Assembly (NCBI RefSeq): GCF_005239225.2
Contig: NC_133296.1
Coordinates: forward strand, 5,084,001-5,148,000
Reading direction: 5' to 3'
From: Populus alba
Taxonomy: Eukaryota > Streptophyta > Magnoliopsida > Malpighiales > Salicaceae
DNA length: 64,000 bases
The notes beneath the pieces were generated by a model that saw only the letters and a program-made list of their open reading frames with translations, was not told the DNA's origin and did not search any database. The position numbers and the translations under genes are program-made. Shown piece after piece: positions 1 to 11,239 of this stretch. Every line of letters begins with the position of its first letter. The first letter of the stretch is position 1.

Positions 1-765
1 GCCTAATCCTGCCAAAAAAAAAAAAATACCATAACTCAATTATAAAACCTTAATTTAGGGGCTGTTTGGTGGAGTCGTAAACTTTGATTAGCACGTCAAC
101 ATCATAGAACAAGTCCACATAATAATTTTCCTCAAACAAGTGAGTACACAACTATGGTCATGTCAAAGTAGGGTTAGGAACTTGCTTGCTGCCTAATCCT
201 GCCAAAAAAAAAAAATACCAGAACTCAATTATGAAACCTTAATTTAGGGGGTGTTTGGTGGAATCGTAAACTTTGGTTAGCACGTCAACATCTTAGAACA
301 AGTCCACGTAATAATTTTCCTCAAACAAGTGAGTACACAGCTACGGTCATGTCAAAGTAGGGTTCTAGGAACTTGCTTGCTGCCTAATCCTGCCAAAAAA
401 AAAAATACCAGAACTCAATTATGAAACCTTAATTTAGGGGGTGTTTGGTGGAATCGTAAACTTTGGTTAGCACGTCAACATCTTAGAACAAGTCCACGTA
501 ATAATTTTCCTCAAACAAGTGAGTACACAGCTACGGTCATGTCAAAGTAGGGTTCTAGGAACTTGCTTGCTGTCTAATCCTGCCAAAAAAAAAAAAATAC
601 CAGAACTCGATTATGAAACCTTAATTTAGGGGGTGTTTGGTGGAATCATAAACTTTGGTTAGCAGCTACGACATCATAGAACAAGTCCACGTAATAATTT
701 TCCTTAAACAGGTGAGTACACAGCTACAGTCATGTCAAAGTAGGGTTATAGGAACTTACTTGTAA
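1..765. repeat. Tandem array of four ~190-bp units
   Basis: Four head-to-tail copies begin at 1, 191, 382 and 572. Each opens with a gcctaatcctgcc motif and an A-run, and contains the phrases gtttggtggaatcgtaaac, agcacgtcaacat and caagtccacgtaataattt. Units 2 and 3 are almost identical; units 1 and 4 are more diverged. There is no spacer between units, so this is a satellite-like array and not a CRISPR. I do not recognise the family. Confidence 0.9.
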
Positions 766-894
766 CAAATCTTTTATCTCACGCTTTCATATGTATCAAC
801 TAGAGATAAGTAAAAAAATTAAAAAATTAATTAAATAAAAAAAATTAAAAAAATCAAACTATAAAAAAAAACCAATTCATGAATAAAAATTATA

Positions 895-1080
895 AATTAA
901 AAATTGAACTTGAGGACGAGTCTCTTTTAACTCGAGAAGACAAATGCATGAAGTTTTTTAGGAAAATATGTATTTTTTTGTTTTTTTATTATGATGTTTT
1001 TTTTTTAGTTTTTTTTTTTCTAATTGAAAGAAATATTTTTCTTAATTTTTTTTTTCTATTAGGGTTTTTTAATTTTTTTT
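895..1080 (+). mobile_element. Possible Ty3/gypsy 3'-end remnant, AT-rich
   Basis: The phrase gaggacgagtctcttttaa followed by a variant of 'actcgagaagacaaatgcat' resembles the stretch just after the integrase reading frame of many plant Ty3/gypsy elements. A T-rich block follows. A related block lies at 3355-3540 and a weaker one near 2735-2930. No integrase or reverse transcriptase is readable, so this is a family guess from one motif. Confidence 0.3.
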
Positions 1081-1096
1081 TTATACGGGCAACGAG

Positions 1097-1333
1097 ATGA
1101 TTCTAATTGATTGGGTTCTATGCAATGTGATAGCTGGTAACTTACAAGCCATTGTCAGCCACGATTCTGAAGTCCTGGAAGATTTTTGCAGGTTTGAAAG
1201 AATGGTCTTGGTGGGTTTATGGTGCATATGTCCTAACCCAACTCTTCGACCATCAATGAACAAGGTTACACAGATGCTGGAAGGAACTAGTGAAGTTGAT
1301 GTTCGCCCTTTGATCGATGCACTGATTTTTTAA
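1097..1333 (+). pseudogene. C-terminal scrap of a G-type lectin receptor-like kinase
   Basis: The 78-codon frame aligns by eye with the last ~70 residues of the kinase domain of the LECRK copy at 3690-6148. Shared features are a DWV start, an FERM.LVGLWCI core, RPSM.KV and QMLEGTSE. This is the end of kinase subdomain XI. Nothing upstream encodes the rest of the kinase: the preceding 200 bases are T-rich, retroelement-like DNA. It is therefore a truncated remnant of a duplicated S-domain kinase gene. The ATG at 1097 is only the first Met of the open frame, not a real start. It is unlikely to be functional. Confidence 0.8.
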
Positions 1334-1439
1334 ACAAGATTATCGTTATGTCTGTTTCATGATTTCGGTATTGTATTGAAATTATATGGTGGCGCAATAA
1401 TCCACACCATGCTTTGTTTTTTATTGGTTTTGGAAGCTT

Positions 1440-1795
1440 GTTTAAGATCATAATAGTTTGGAGCCCTTAGCTCAGTGATTCCATTATTCGGAAGACATCT
1501 AGTTTTCTTCCACTATCTGGTTGTGTTATTTCGCAGTTTCTCTTTTGAGCTTTGTATGGTGATGGCTTTGTTATCTCTATATATGAGGAGGTAGTTTGTT
1601 GGGATCGATTATGCCTCTTAATTTCTTTCTTTGATGGATGGATCTTTTGCTGCAGTTTAGACTTGGGTTCTGCTACTTCCATCTCCTTGCTGGAGGTTCT
1701 GTCTTGGTCATTCTCTGCGTTATTTCTGCTGTAATCCTCATCTTTCTTCATTAAAATTTATTTATGATCCTGATCATAAAAAAAAAAAAAAACAA
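1440..1795 (+). mobile_element. Possible LINE 3' untranslated end with A-tail
   Basis: A stretch rich in T and G ends in cttcattaaaatttatttatgatcc and then an A-run at about 1778-1792. This composition, and an A-tail in otherwise non-transcribed-looking DNA, resemble the 3' end of a plant non-LTR retrotransposon. Short ORFs occur on both strands but neither resembles a known protein. No RNase H frame is readable upstream, so the call is tentative. Confidence 0.3.
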
Positions 1796-1893
1796 GAAAA
1801 AAGAATAGCCTTCTTGTGAGCCTTCACTGCCTCAATAGTTGAAACAAAAATTCCAGTCCAATAATCTTTTGTGATTTGATCTATGATCCATTG

Positions 1894-2265
1894 CGTAAAC
1901 TTTGGTTAGCACGTCAACATGATAGAACAAGTCCACGTAATAATTTTCCTCAAACAGGTGATTACACAGCTACAGTCATGTCAAAGTAGGGTTCTAGGAA
2001 CTTGCTTGCTGCCTTATTCTGCCAAAACAAAATCCCAGAACTCAATTATGAAACCTTAATTTAGGACGCGTTTGGTGGAATCGTAAACTTTAGTTAGCAC
2101 GTCAACATCTTAGAACAAGTCCACGTAATAATTTTCTATTCTTGCACTGGGTTTATGTAAAACAGACGATTACGCAACTAAAGTTCTAAGTTCCTAATCT
2201 TCAACTTGCTGCCGAATCCTGCCAAAAAAATACCCCAGAAGCCAATTATGAAACCTGTGAGTTTG
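1894..2265. repeat. Second block of the ~190-bp repeat (partial, diverged copies)
   Basis: The block at 1-765 resumes here: aaactttggttagcacgtcaacat at 1898, then gttctaggaacttgcttgctgcc near 1991, a further unit to about 2210, and a final partial unit opening with gccgaatcctgcc. The copies are more diverged and carry indels. The two blocks are separated by about 1.1 kb holding the kinase scrap and retroelement-like DNA. Confidence 0.85.
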
Positions 2266-2445
2266 GTGTTCTTGTAGGGCTCAATAGAAAACACAGTAAG
2301 AACATGCAATAAAGGAAAAGTCTTCGTGTGATCCTTGACTAACTAAATTCATGAAAGGAAAATTCCAATAAACTTTGATAGAATGCCGACACGGCTACAC
2401 ATTAATTTCCTTCGTAATGGTGAATCACCATCAGTCCAGTTTTGA

Positions 2446-2690
2446 GTTCATGGACCAGCAGGTGAAGAAAACTAGGATTCCACAGCTTTCCCTTAAATTC
2501 CACAAGCTACATTCAACCTCCATATATGTTCATTGCTTTAAGACTCTATTTGTTTGCGTGATTACTTGTGCGTTTGAATCAATCAAAGCTTCAATCACAT
2601 AAAACTGTGGTTCATGAACCTCAAGGTCGAGAAAACTAAAATTCCACAACTTTCCCTTAAATTCCAAACGCTACATTAAATGCGAAGTCG
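2446..2690. repeat. Diverged direct repeat, ~75 bp, two copies
   Basis: Segments at about 2446-2520 and 2612-2685 share ttcatg, gaaaacta, attccaca and ctttcccttaaattcca with scattered substitutions, about 165 bp apart. The remaining 2266-3689 interval carries no readable gene, only AT-rich filler. Confidence 0.6.
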
Positions 2691-3354
2691 GTATAAACCA
2701 AGCAAGAAACGGATTTATGATGAAAGAGTTTTTTTAGGAAAATAAATATTCTTTATTTTCATTTTTTTTCTATCCTTTTCTAATTGAAGATAATATTTTT
2801 GTTAGTTTTTTTTTTAATTTAGAATTATTAAAGTTTTTCTATTTTTTTTTTTCTATATAAAAGATTGCAATAGATTTTTGAAAGTGAAAAGATAGATGAT
2901 TAAAAATTAAATATTTTAGTTGAACCTAGTACTTATGGTGTTTTTTATCATTAAAAATAATTTTGATTTATAACAAATCTCTTACCTTGTGCTTCCATAT
3001 GTGTCAACTAGAATTACAGCTTAACAATCTATGGTGATTATTTTCCTTTACTGAACAACCATAGCTAGAAGAGATTACATAATAGAATATGCTTGTGTAG
3101 GAGAAAATCAGAAGATTATCTCTTATAAAAAAATTCTAAAAACTAGTGTGTTGTTTTCAGTTAGGTTAATTTTTCTCTTTTGAAATCCTAGTAGTGGAAT
3201 TCATGATGAGCCGATTCACACAAAGATATTGTGTTAAAGAACAACGATATGATAACTTCACATAAAAATATTGTATATGTTAAGAATTCATGATGGAGTG
3301 AGCTGCACAAAGATGTTATGGGTCTATAATGGGATGGTCCACACATAAAAATTT

Positions 3355-3540
3355 TAAAATGAAGATCTAACTCGAGAACAAATTTCTTTTAACCTGAGAA
3401 GATCAATGTATGCGTTTTTTTTTCTAGGAAAATAGATATTATTTTAATTTATTTTTTCTATTAAGGTTTTTTAACTTGTTTTTTTTATATATATAAGAGA
3501 TCATAATATTTTTTGACACGGAAAGATAAAAGATGAATAA
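3355..3540 (+). mobile_element. Possible Ty3/gypsy 3'-end remnant, second copy
   Basis: This block parallels 895-1080: an 'aactcgagaacaaatttctt' phrase, 'gagaagatcaatgtatg', then a T-rich run and an ataagagatcataat stretch. A third weaker copy of the T-rich part lies near 2735-2930. It sits in the promoter side of the lectin-kinase pseudogene. Assignment rests on one short motif. Confidence 0.3.
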
Positions 3541-3689
3541 AAATGAAATATTTTAGGTGTCTGTGTAAATTTCAAAGAATGGCATGGGCATATAACTATT
3601 TAACCATGTTCATAGCTATCAATCACGTGAAACCGCGGCTAAGTTGCTAGCTCTGTACTAAGATTGTTTTCCCCTCATTTCCTCACAAC

Positions 3690-6148
3690 TTGGCAATGAC
3701 TATCCAGAAAATACTTCCTTTTGTTCTACTGCAGTTCCTGTACTTCCATGAATTGCATGCTCAGATACCTCCCACCATAAGCTCGGGTTCTAACATCACG
3801 GCTGGATCTGGTAATTCTTGGCGATCACTTTCTGATGAATTTGCGTTCGGGTTCTACCCTCTGCCCAACAATCTTTACCTTGTTGGAATTTGGTTTAACA
3901 AGATCCCTAAAGGAACACTAGTCTGGTCAGCTAATCGTGACTCTCCGGCAGTTGCCGGATCCACAGTCATACTCACGTCTGCAGGCCAGCTTACGCTCAC
4001 ACATCTCAATGGTAGTGTTGTACAAATATACGGGGGGGCAGGAGCACAATTTGGCTTCATGCAAGATGATGGCAACTTTGTCTTGAAAGATGGCAGTTCA
4101 AGTGTCATCTGGGAGAGTTTTAATTCACCAACAGACACAATCTTACCAGGTCAAGTTCTTAATGGTAAGCAAAAGCTCTATTCCAATGCGAATGGAACTG
4201 TTGATTACTCCACTGGGAATTTCATGTTGCAAATGCAACCTGATGGAAAGCTTGTGCTCTCTGCCTATCACTTCGCTGATCCTGGTTATTGGTTAACTGC
4301 AGAAACTGGACAAAACAAGGTTCATTTGGTGTTCAATAATGATACTGCTTCCATGTACCTTGCCAACGGTGCTGGTGATAATATCTACGCTTTAACAAGA
4401 AATGTCTCAACCCCCGTTGGGGACTACTATCACCGAGCAACAATTAATGATCGTGGTGATTTCCAACAATTCGCTTACCATAAATCAAATAACAGTGGAT
4501 GGACAAGGGTGTGGAGGGCGATCGACGAGCCTTGCGTGGTGAATGCTATATGTGGTGTCTATGGCATGTGTTCTTCTCTGAATAATGGGAACAAGCAACA
4601 TGTAATTGCATACCAGGTTACATTCCATTGGACCCTAATCACCTGTCCAAAGGGTGTCGCCCAGAGACCGTGGTGAACTATTGTGCCGACCCTTCAATGA
4701 GAAATTTCACAATTAAGGTGATTGATGATGCAGACTTCCCATTTGAGGGCTTCGCAGACTTGGCTCGAGTGAGGAATGTCGATCTGGAGGGTTGCAAAAA
4801 AGCTCTTATGGATGATTGTTACAGCTTGTCTGCATCCTTGGTGGATTCTAGATGTATCAAGAAAAGGATGCCTTTACTAAATGCGAGAAAGAGTTTTTCT
4901 ACTAAAGGACGCCAAGCGCTGGTGAAGGTGCCGATGAAAAGCAATCCTGACATTCAAGAACATAAAAAGAACAATGATTTTGACACTCGGGTTTTTCTAA
5001 AGATTAGCCTTATAGTTACTGCCACGCCTTAGCTTTTCTGTTTTGGAGTTTCTGCCATCTTATTACCATCCTGCTCCTCGAAGATTTATCAAAAGGAAAC
5101 GCTATTCAAATGCTAGTTCCATTGGCATAAACTTCCAGGAGTTCAAGTACTTGGAACTACAGAAGGCAACAAATGGATTCAGCAAGACCCTGGGTAGAGG
5201 ATCTTCTGCTCAAGTTTACAGTGGGATTCTAAGCATGAAGGACATACAGATTGATATTGCTGTAAAAGTGCTGAAGAAATCGATTGAAAAAGCCGAGAAG
5301 GAATTCATGACAGAGCTCAAAATAATAGGCCGGACATACCACAAGAATTTGGTAAGACTGTTGGGCTTTTGTGTTGAGAACGATCAACAGCTTCTGGTCT
5401 ATGAGTTAATGGCAAATGGCTCGCTCGCCAATCTTCTATTCGGGAAGGGATCAGAAAGACCTAACTGGGTTCTGAGGTCAAAAATGGTGCTTGAAATAGC
5501 CAGAGGATTGCTCTACTTGCATGAGGAATGCGAGACACGGATTATCCATTGTGACATCAAGCCTGAGAATGTACTGATTGATAACAATTACACTGCTAAG
5601 CTTGCAGATTTTGGCCTCTCCAAGCTTCTGAATAGAGATCAAACTAGAACAGACACAAATTTCAGAGGCACAGTGGGGTATCTGGCACCAGAATGGTTAA
5701 GGCATGAACAAGTGACATCCAAAGTAGATGTTTACAGCTTTGGTGTGATGTTACTTGAAATTCTATGTTGCAGAAGGCATATAGAACCGAGCCGGGTCGA
5801 GGAAGAGAGTGAAGAGGATGATCTTGTTCTCTCCGACTGGGTTATAAGTTGCATGGCCGCCGGGAAGCTAGAGACGGTGGTAGGACATGATAAACCCCTG
5901 AAGTATTAAGTGATTTCAAGAGATTCGAGAGAATGACCTTAGTGGGTTTATGGTGCATTCATCCTCATGCAATGTCCAGACCTTCTATGAAAAAGGTAAT
6001 ACAAATGTTGGAGGGGACCTCGGAAATCGGAATCCCGCCTTCACTTTCCGATCAAATGTCAGTGAGAACACTCGTTAAACTTACTAGTAGTTGTTCAGAG
6101 AGTAATGTTGTGTTAAAAATGTATGATATGGCTCAGTCTCATGATTAA
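3690..6148 (+). pseudogene. G-type lectin S-receptor-like Ser/Thr kinase (LECRK type), frame-disrupted
   Basis: An intronless ~820-codon receptor kinase is readable across three frames. It has a signal peptide (first ~25 residues, ending at HAQ), a bulb-type mannose-lectin domain (FAFGFY, LVWSANRD, GNFVLKD, WESFNSPTDTILPGQ), an S-locus region (CGVYGMCSS), an EGF-like Cys cluster, a transmembrane stretch near 4995-5060 and a Ser/Thr kinase. Kinase motifs are intact: glycine loop GRGSSAQV, IAVK lysine, non-RD catalytic loop HCDIKPEN, ADFGLS and LAPEW. Breaks: the frame changes just before 4601 (CNCIPGY resumes in frame 2), again between about 5018 and 5050 with a TAG at 5030-5032, and near 5893-5909, where a TAA interrupts a conserved DPEVLSDF-like segment. 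Three independent breaks favour a pseudogene over a single assembly error. A related C-terminal scrap lies at 1097-1333. Confidence 0.88.
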
Positions 6149-6909
6149 TAAGCTAGTTTTGAGCACGATATCTTGTAATAGAAATGAAAATGTAACGGGA
6201 GAATATATTCTAATAATTTCCAAATTTATCACTAGTAGAATCTGAAAGGGCATCTATCTCTTCTTCTACACTTGGTGAATGAAACAGATGGAGTCTATGG
6301 GATGTGTGAAAGTAATAATACCCTTCAAGACAAGATTTTTCTTTTTCTTTTTTTTGTTCTCTTGCTCCTATTCCTTGAGACACATGCATGGATTATTGTT
6401 CTTATGGTTGACATATTACAGCAATTCTCTTTGTGCAATACTTTTGAGTTGATGGCTGCTAGTTTTCCCAGCCTCAACTAACAATTCGCTAGATGGAATT
6501 CTCAAGCTGTATATTGGATTAAGGCCTTGGAGTTCTGTGTTTACTTTCTATGAGCCATGAATGTGGAAATAAGAGCTCTAGGATTTCCTCACACAGTTCA
6601 AGTTCAATCATTTGACAGGAAATAAGCACTTGAACAGCTATAAGTCGAGTGTTTTCATTTTGAGCTTCATGTCCACGAACTCTTAATGCCATATAAGATA
6701 GAAAGAGTACACCTACTGGATTGATTTACATTATAGTGCAAGCTATATCTGCTGGTGCAACTTATTCAGTTGAGGTTAAAGCGATTGTTTTCTAGCCACA
6801 TGACCTGAAGGAGAAAACAGCATGTTATCATGTTGACTTTCATCCTCTCGTGATGGATCATCCCGGCCCTGAACCTGTCCGGTTGGCCTTTTGCTCTCAG
6901 TGAACCATC
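6149..6909. other. Spacer between convergent kinase pseudogene and MYB-CC gene
   Basis: No protein gene is seen. A short phrase near 6283-6310 reads GVYGMC in one frame and could be a scrap of the lectin-kinase Cys region, but it is too short to support. The right half is probably the 3' UTR of the minus-strand MYB-CC gene. Confidence 0.5.
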
Positions 6910-8078
6910 TCAGTTCCAGCTGAAACCATTCAAGTCGAGTTGTTTGCAGCTTGAAGCTGCATCAATTTCGTCATGGGAATTCAGATCCAGTTTGGTTGTG
7001 AAGTAAGACAATCTATACCCTGGTGACATTTTCTCGTTCTCAAATTTAACTGAATCTGCCCTTTTGTTAGTCTGGTCTTGAAAACCATCATCCTCACTCA
7101 TTCCCTTAAATCTTCCCTCAGCAAAGCTACTGCTTATATTCCCCTTTTCTCCTTGGAGCCCAACACCAATGGATAAATCACTGCAGCTTCTTTCTGCAGA
7201 AAATGTTCTCCTTTCTGTCTCATGTCCTATTGAGGTTAGAAACATTTTGTTATGTCTTAGATATTCACCCCACTTGAGTTCAGTTTGCTGCAACGCATGT
7301 TCTTCAGTAATCTCTTTTGGCTCTAAGAGAGCATTGCTATTACAGGGCCTCAACCCCATCCCAGTGTTGTGTATTTCTTGCTCCTTTTGTGAACCTTCAC
7401 AGGAGGTCAGGCAGCTGTCCATTGAACAATCATTGGGCTGGGTCGGTGGTGCTTGTTGTGGGCACAGACCCTGCAGATCATTTATCTCTGAAAATGTGGA
7501 ATTCAGACATTGAGTAGACACTTTGGACACCAATTCAGAGAGTTGAACTTTGGCAGCTTCAAGCCCCACTGTACCTAAATTTTGCCTTCCAAGGGTTTCC
7601 TGGGCTTTCTCTAGCACTGCCTGTAGGTATTTTCCTTGAGCTTCTATACGGAGCTGTAAATGTCTCTGCACCTGTTTCAGTTCAGAACAAATTATCAGAA
7701 TGTAGCTCATACCATTTTACTATCTTTACAGATACATGATGACAGAAACAAGAGGCCACTGTGCCAAGATAAATTAATGATAGCAATTTGATAGATACTA
7801 TTTAAGTTCTGTATCTGAAATACCAAGTTAGTCGACTTGAAATAAGGAAATAAAATAAAACAAGTGTGTTGATATATCTTTGAGGTTGAGTGTGGTGTGC
7901 TTGAAATATTGTAAATCTGAATTATGAATCTAATGGCCCTCCAGAAATTAATATCTATCGACAAGCAGAGACTTTTCTCGTGTTAAATGAGAATGCTCTC
8001 ATTCTGGATTCTCCACACTTAGTATTAGCTATGTTTTCGAGAAATATGATTCCCAATTTTATAAAGATGATCATTTGC

Positions 8079-8114
<36 letters not shown>

Positions 8115-9631
8115 CTTTGCAATTCATGGATCATGGTTAATGGAGTTTTGCAAGCACAAGAGGCTTATATTATGATATGTGTGTGTGTGTTTAGGAGAGC
8201 TTCCCTGCAACAACAAAAAAAGCTGAAATGTAATTATTCAGAAAGTTGTACTGTACCTCAAGCTGTTCATGCAGCCTTCTTTGCACTTCAATTTGCATCT
8301 GTAGTGCTTCACTGAAATGTAAGCTTCTGGATTTAAGAATTCTGTCTTAGTGTAAAATAATTTTAAACATGCTTTTCTATATAAGAAAAAGGACAAATGA
8401 ACATAGAGCAAATGAGCTCGTCGTACTTGTTTGGTTGGGATCCGATGCTTAGATTGTTAATGTTAATGTGAGTTGCATTTGCTTCAGGCATCCTATCTCC
8501 CACCACAGCAACGGTACCTGTGTCAAGTTACAAATTTATATTTTGCATAAGAAAATGTGCAATTCTTTAATCTCTGATCAATAGTTCAAAATATTCGGAG
8601 AGTAATTTATTGCACTGTCTTCATACCAATTTTGCTGCTCCCAATATTAGCTTGTCCATGAAGGTTCTTGCTGAGTCTGTACTTCTGATAGTGCGAGAGT
8701 GGAGTTAGCACCATATTATTGTGTGAATCCAAACAAATTCAAAACTCAAATACTATAGCATTCTCTAGCTAAATTAGAGCGAGAGAGAGAGAGAGAAGAG
8801 ATTTGGCAATTTCAATTCTTAAGGAAAAACAATTGTTTCATACGTGGTATTATTTTTCGAGCTCTGTCTAATGAAGGGTAATTTTTACTACTATTTGCAG
8901 AGTTTTTGCTCTTTCATGCTCAGGCCTCTTTGGGTTTCTACTTGTTACTATTCAAACTCCAAAGCACAAGATTTTCTAGCTTCTTTGTCAGTCAACAGGA
9001 ATGAAGCATCGATCTATGGAGTTTTTCTATTACAAAATTATGCAAATAAAGAAAAATAATAAACAGTGGAACCACCAGATTGTCATGCTCCAACTCTTAA
9101 CAATAGAAAGGCTGGTATTCTTTTGATGTCCCCAAGCTTGGCTAGATGGTTAAATCTTAGAGGGCCTTGATGCTACTTAAAAAACATTTAAAAGCAGCTA
9201 TAAATTGGCTGGTGTCAGATATATTTCCACAATGCTCAGATAGTGTAATGGTTTACCTGAAGATGACTCTTTAGGTGGTAGAGGGTAAGTCCAGGAATTC
9301 CCATAAGTTTCATGACTGTTTTCGGAGTGGCCTCTGAAAATATAAAAGAAGAACGTTTGAGAATGCTGAATTTCACTAGTCTATTTGTTGCTGGGTTTTT
9401 TAACCTTTTTGTATACTCACTGTCTGCTCCTCCAAGCTGATTGACTGCTTCTATGAACCGCTCGTGAAGATCTTGTGTCCACTTTAGTCTAGGCTTTGCA
9501 TCAGTTGAGAGGACAAGTCCAGAATCTCCAGGGCCATTCCCTCCTTGCAGGAACAGATGTCTTTCTGGAGGGATTGCCATTCTTGAAGAAGAGTGGATGC
9601 TCTTTCCTTGATGCTGGTGATGATGGTACAT
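6910..9631 (-). CDS. MYB-CC (GARP) transcription factor, MYR1/MYR2-like, 422 aa
   Basis: Six coding exons on the minus strand: 9421-9631, 9257-9333, 8627-8684, 8427-8517, 8257-8326 and 6910-7671, all with GT-AG borders and consistent phase. The protein has a GARP/MYB-like domain at about residues 46-103 (KPRLKW, LHERFIEAVNQLGGAD, then KATPKTVMK, GLTLYHLKSHLQKYR). The MYB-CC coiled coil at about 146-195 contains the LHEQLE signature and QLRIEAQGKYLQ. The tail ends LDLNGFSWN and has two LDLN motifs, which recall EAR-type repression motifs. From memory, the N-terminus, coiled coil and tail match Arabidopsis MYR1/MYR2 (PHR1-like clade, nuclear, linked to flowering and gibberellin responses). The start at 9631 begins MYHHHQHQGK, as in the family. 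It runs tail-to-tail with the lectin-kinase pseudogene. Length fits the ~400-aa family. Orthology between MYR1 and MYR2 is not resolved. Confidence 0.93.
8084..8110. repeat. (TC)n microsatellite in a MYB-CC intron
   Basis: An uninterrupted run of about 13 TC units lies in the fifth intron of the MYB-CC gene (7672-8256). A shorter GA run occurs near 8777-8796 in the second intron. Confidence 0.9.
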
Positions 9632-9935
9632 TTCTATATCTCCTATAAATCCAATTCAAGTTTAGCTTGCTATAGCAGCACTGGCAGGGTAACTATTGTG
9701 GACAAGATCAGTAGTGTATTTACCTGATATCTTCTCGCTCTCTCAGCCTGATCTTCTATCCCCTAAAATGTTGAACTTGATTACGCGATGTTCTTCAGGT
9801 AAAATCCCACATCAGATCCTTCCAAGTATGATTTTCTGCAACTACTCTTGGTTATCTCCTTCAGCTAATGCTCACACCCGGATATTTTGTTTTGCAAGTG
9901 CTCTGGCTTATCTCCTATCTCCTTCAGCTAGTGCT
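9632..9935 (-). other. Probable 5' UTR of the MYB-CC gene with a leader intron
   Basis: Reading the minus strand, a donor (atatcag then gtaaat) lies near 9725 and an acceptor (tttatag) near 9645, giving a leader intron of about 80 bases just upstream of the ATG at 9631. The upstream UTR exon would start near 9935, set by the TATA-like sequence at 9964-9972. These borders are inferred from signals only. Confidence 0.45.
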
Positions 9936-9963
9936 CACAAACCAAAGGTCCGCTGAAGCATGC

Positions 9964-9972
9964 TTTTATAAA
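9964..9972 (-). promoter_or_regulatory. TATA-like box for the MYB-CC gene
   Basis: The minus strand reads tttataaaa, about 30 bases ahead of a plausible transcription start near 9935. It is the only good TATA-like element upstream of the leader. Position fits but there is no transcript evidence. Confidence 0.4.
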
Positions 9973-11239
9973 GCAAATTGGGGTGGAGGGTGTGGGCTAG
10001 CGAGGCATAGAATCTTGGACAGAGCCAACAGTACACCCGGTCCAATCCAATATTTAACACAGTGGGGCCTCTCCTAGAATTCCACTTTCTATTCTAAGAC
10101 AGTGCTATCTATTTGAATTCCTCTGCACATTTAACTCTCCAAAACATGTTAACGACTTGCATTAGATACCAGAATTGATCCCACCAGAGGTTTTTTCGTT
10201 GTGTGCATTCGAATTCGTCTGTCTGTGAAAAGCAAGAATCTTATTCCCGGGTATGAGAAGAATTTTTCTGACTTGGATTAGGGGAATCCAAATCTATGTT
10301 GTCTTGAGACCTTCTTTGCCCGTTCATTCTCATTGAAGATTCTCAGATTTCTGATATCCTTGTCCCTCACCTTGCTCCCAGGTCGTTTTTTCAGTTGTCA
10401 ATGCATGTTACGGGGCTAATCTTATTATAAACGATGTCTAATTGGATGTTATCCACGCTGAAGTGAGTAGATGGAGACACAAAACCTTGTTTTATTGCGG
10501 TTTATTTGAAGAATGTAGAGGAAGATTCTTTTGACTGGAGCACCTGGAAACTTTGGAATTAGATACAAACAAGAAAAAGGAAAATAAATGGTGGAAAGAT
10601 GCTTGTCCTTGGACATTGATTGAAGGCAAGGAATGGAATAAGGAATACATTCTCTATTGTCTCCTTCAGTAAGTTTGGTACTTATTCAGCCCACAGTATA
10701 AAATAGATGAGGGCCCCAGCTCCTTTACATTCTTCAATTTGCGCAAGACAGCCGGCCCCCCACCGACGAATCCTAAGCACCTGGGACCGAATAGAAAGCA
10801 AAAAAAAGAAGGATTGTACTTTCTTCCTTACTTGCATTTGGTGAAGGACATGGCCCTTCTTTCCCTGTAGATAACCGCTTGCCCTTGACTCTGCCTTCAT
10901 TTTCCAGATTCTCTTGTATGAATCTATACAACTCTTAAATTGCTCTCTTTTATTGATAGTATTGTTTTTGTTTAATTATCTTACATACGTTTTCTGTTTG
11001 AGTTTTAATAAAGTGTTCTTAAGTATCCATACATTTATACAGATTTGTGTCATTCGATCGTTTACAAACAGATGAGTTCATGCATGACACTCCTTGTATA
11101 ATTTTTCACACACGATATATGGAATATCACACAACTTAACTCACACTGTCTCACATTCCCTCTTACTTCTGAACAATCTTGAACAAACAAACATTAAATT
11201 TACCTTCTACCATGTGTCTGCATGTACAAATAGAGCAGA
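9973..11239. other. Spacer with no supported gene
   Basis: Short open frames occur (for example 10682-10900 on the minus strand) but none has a recognisable domain, start context or splice pattern. The left part presumably holds the MYB-CC promoter. Confidence 0.5.

Noticed and set aside
1..765. Regularly spaced repeats resembling a CRISPR array
   Set aside because: Units are ~190 bp and directly adjacent with no unique spacers, and the DNA is plant nuclear.
1467..1751. 94-codon minus-strand ORF and overlapping 60-codon plus ORF
   Set aside because: Neither resembles a protein family. The region looks like the 3' UTR of a LINE with an A-tail.
2478..2490. 13-base match to the 5' part of miR396 (ttccacagctttc)
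   Set aside because: The match stops after 13 bases, no foldback partner is nearby, and the sequence is part of a local direct repeat.
9806..9817. atcccacatcag, similar to the upstream element of plant snRNA and telomerase RNA genes
   Set aside because: One mismatch, no TATA box at the required distance, and no snRNA-like sequence downstream. It lies in the leader of the MYB-CC gene.
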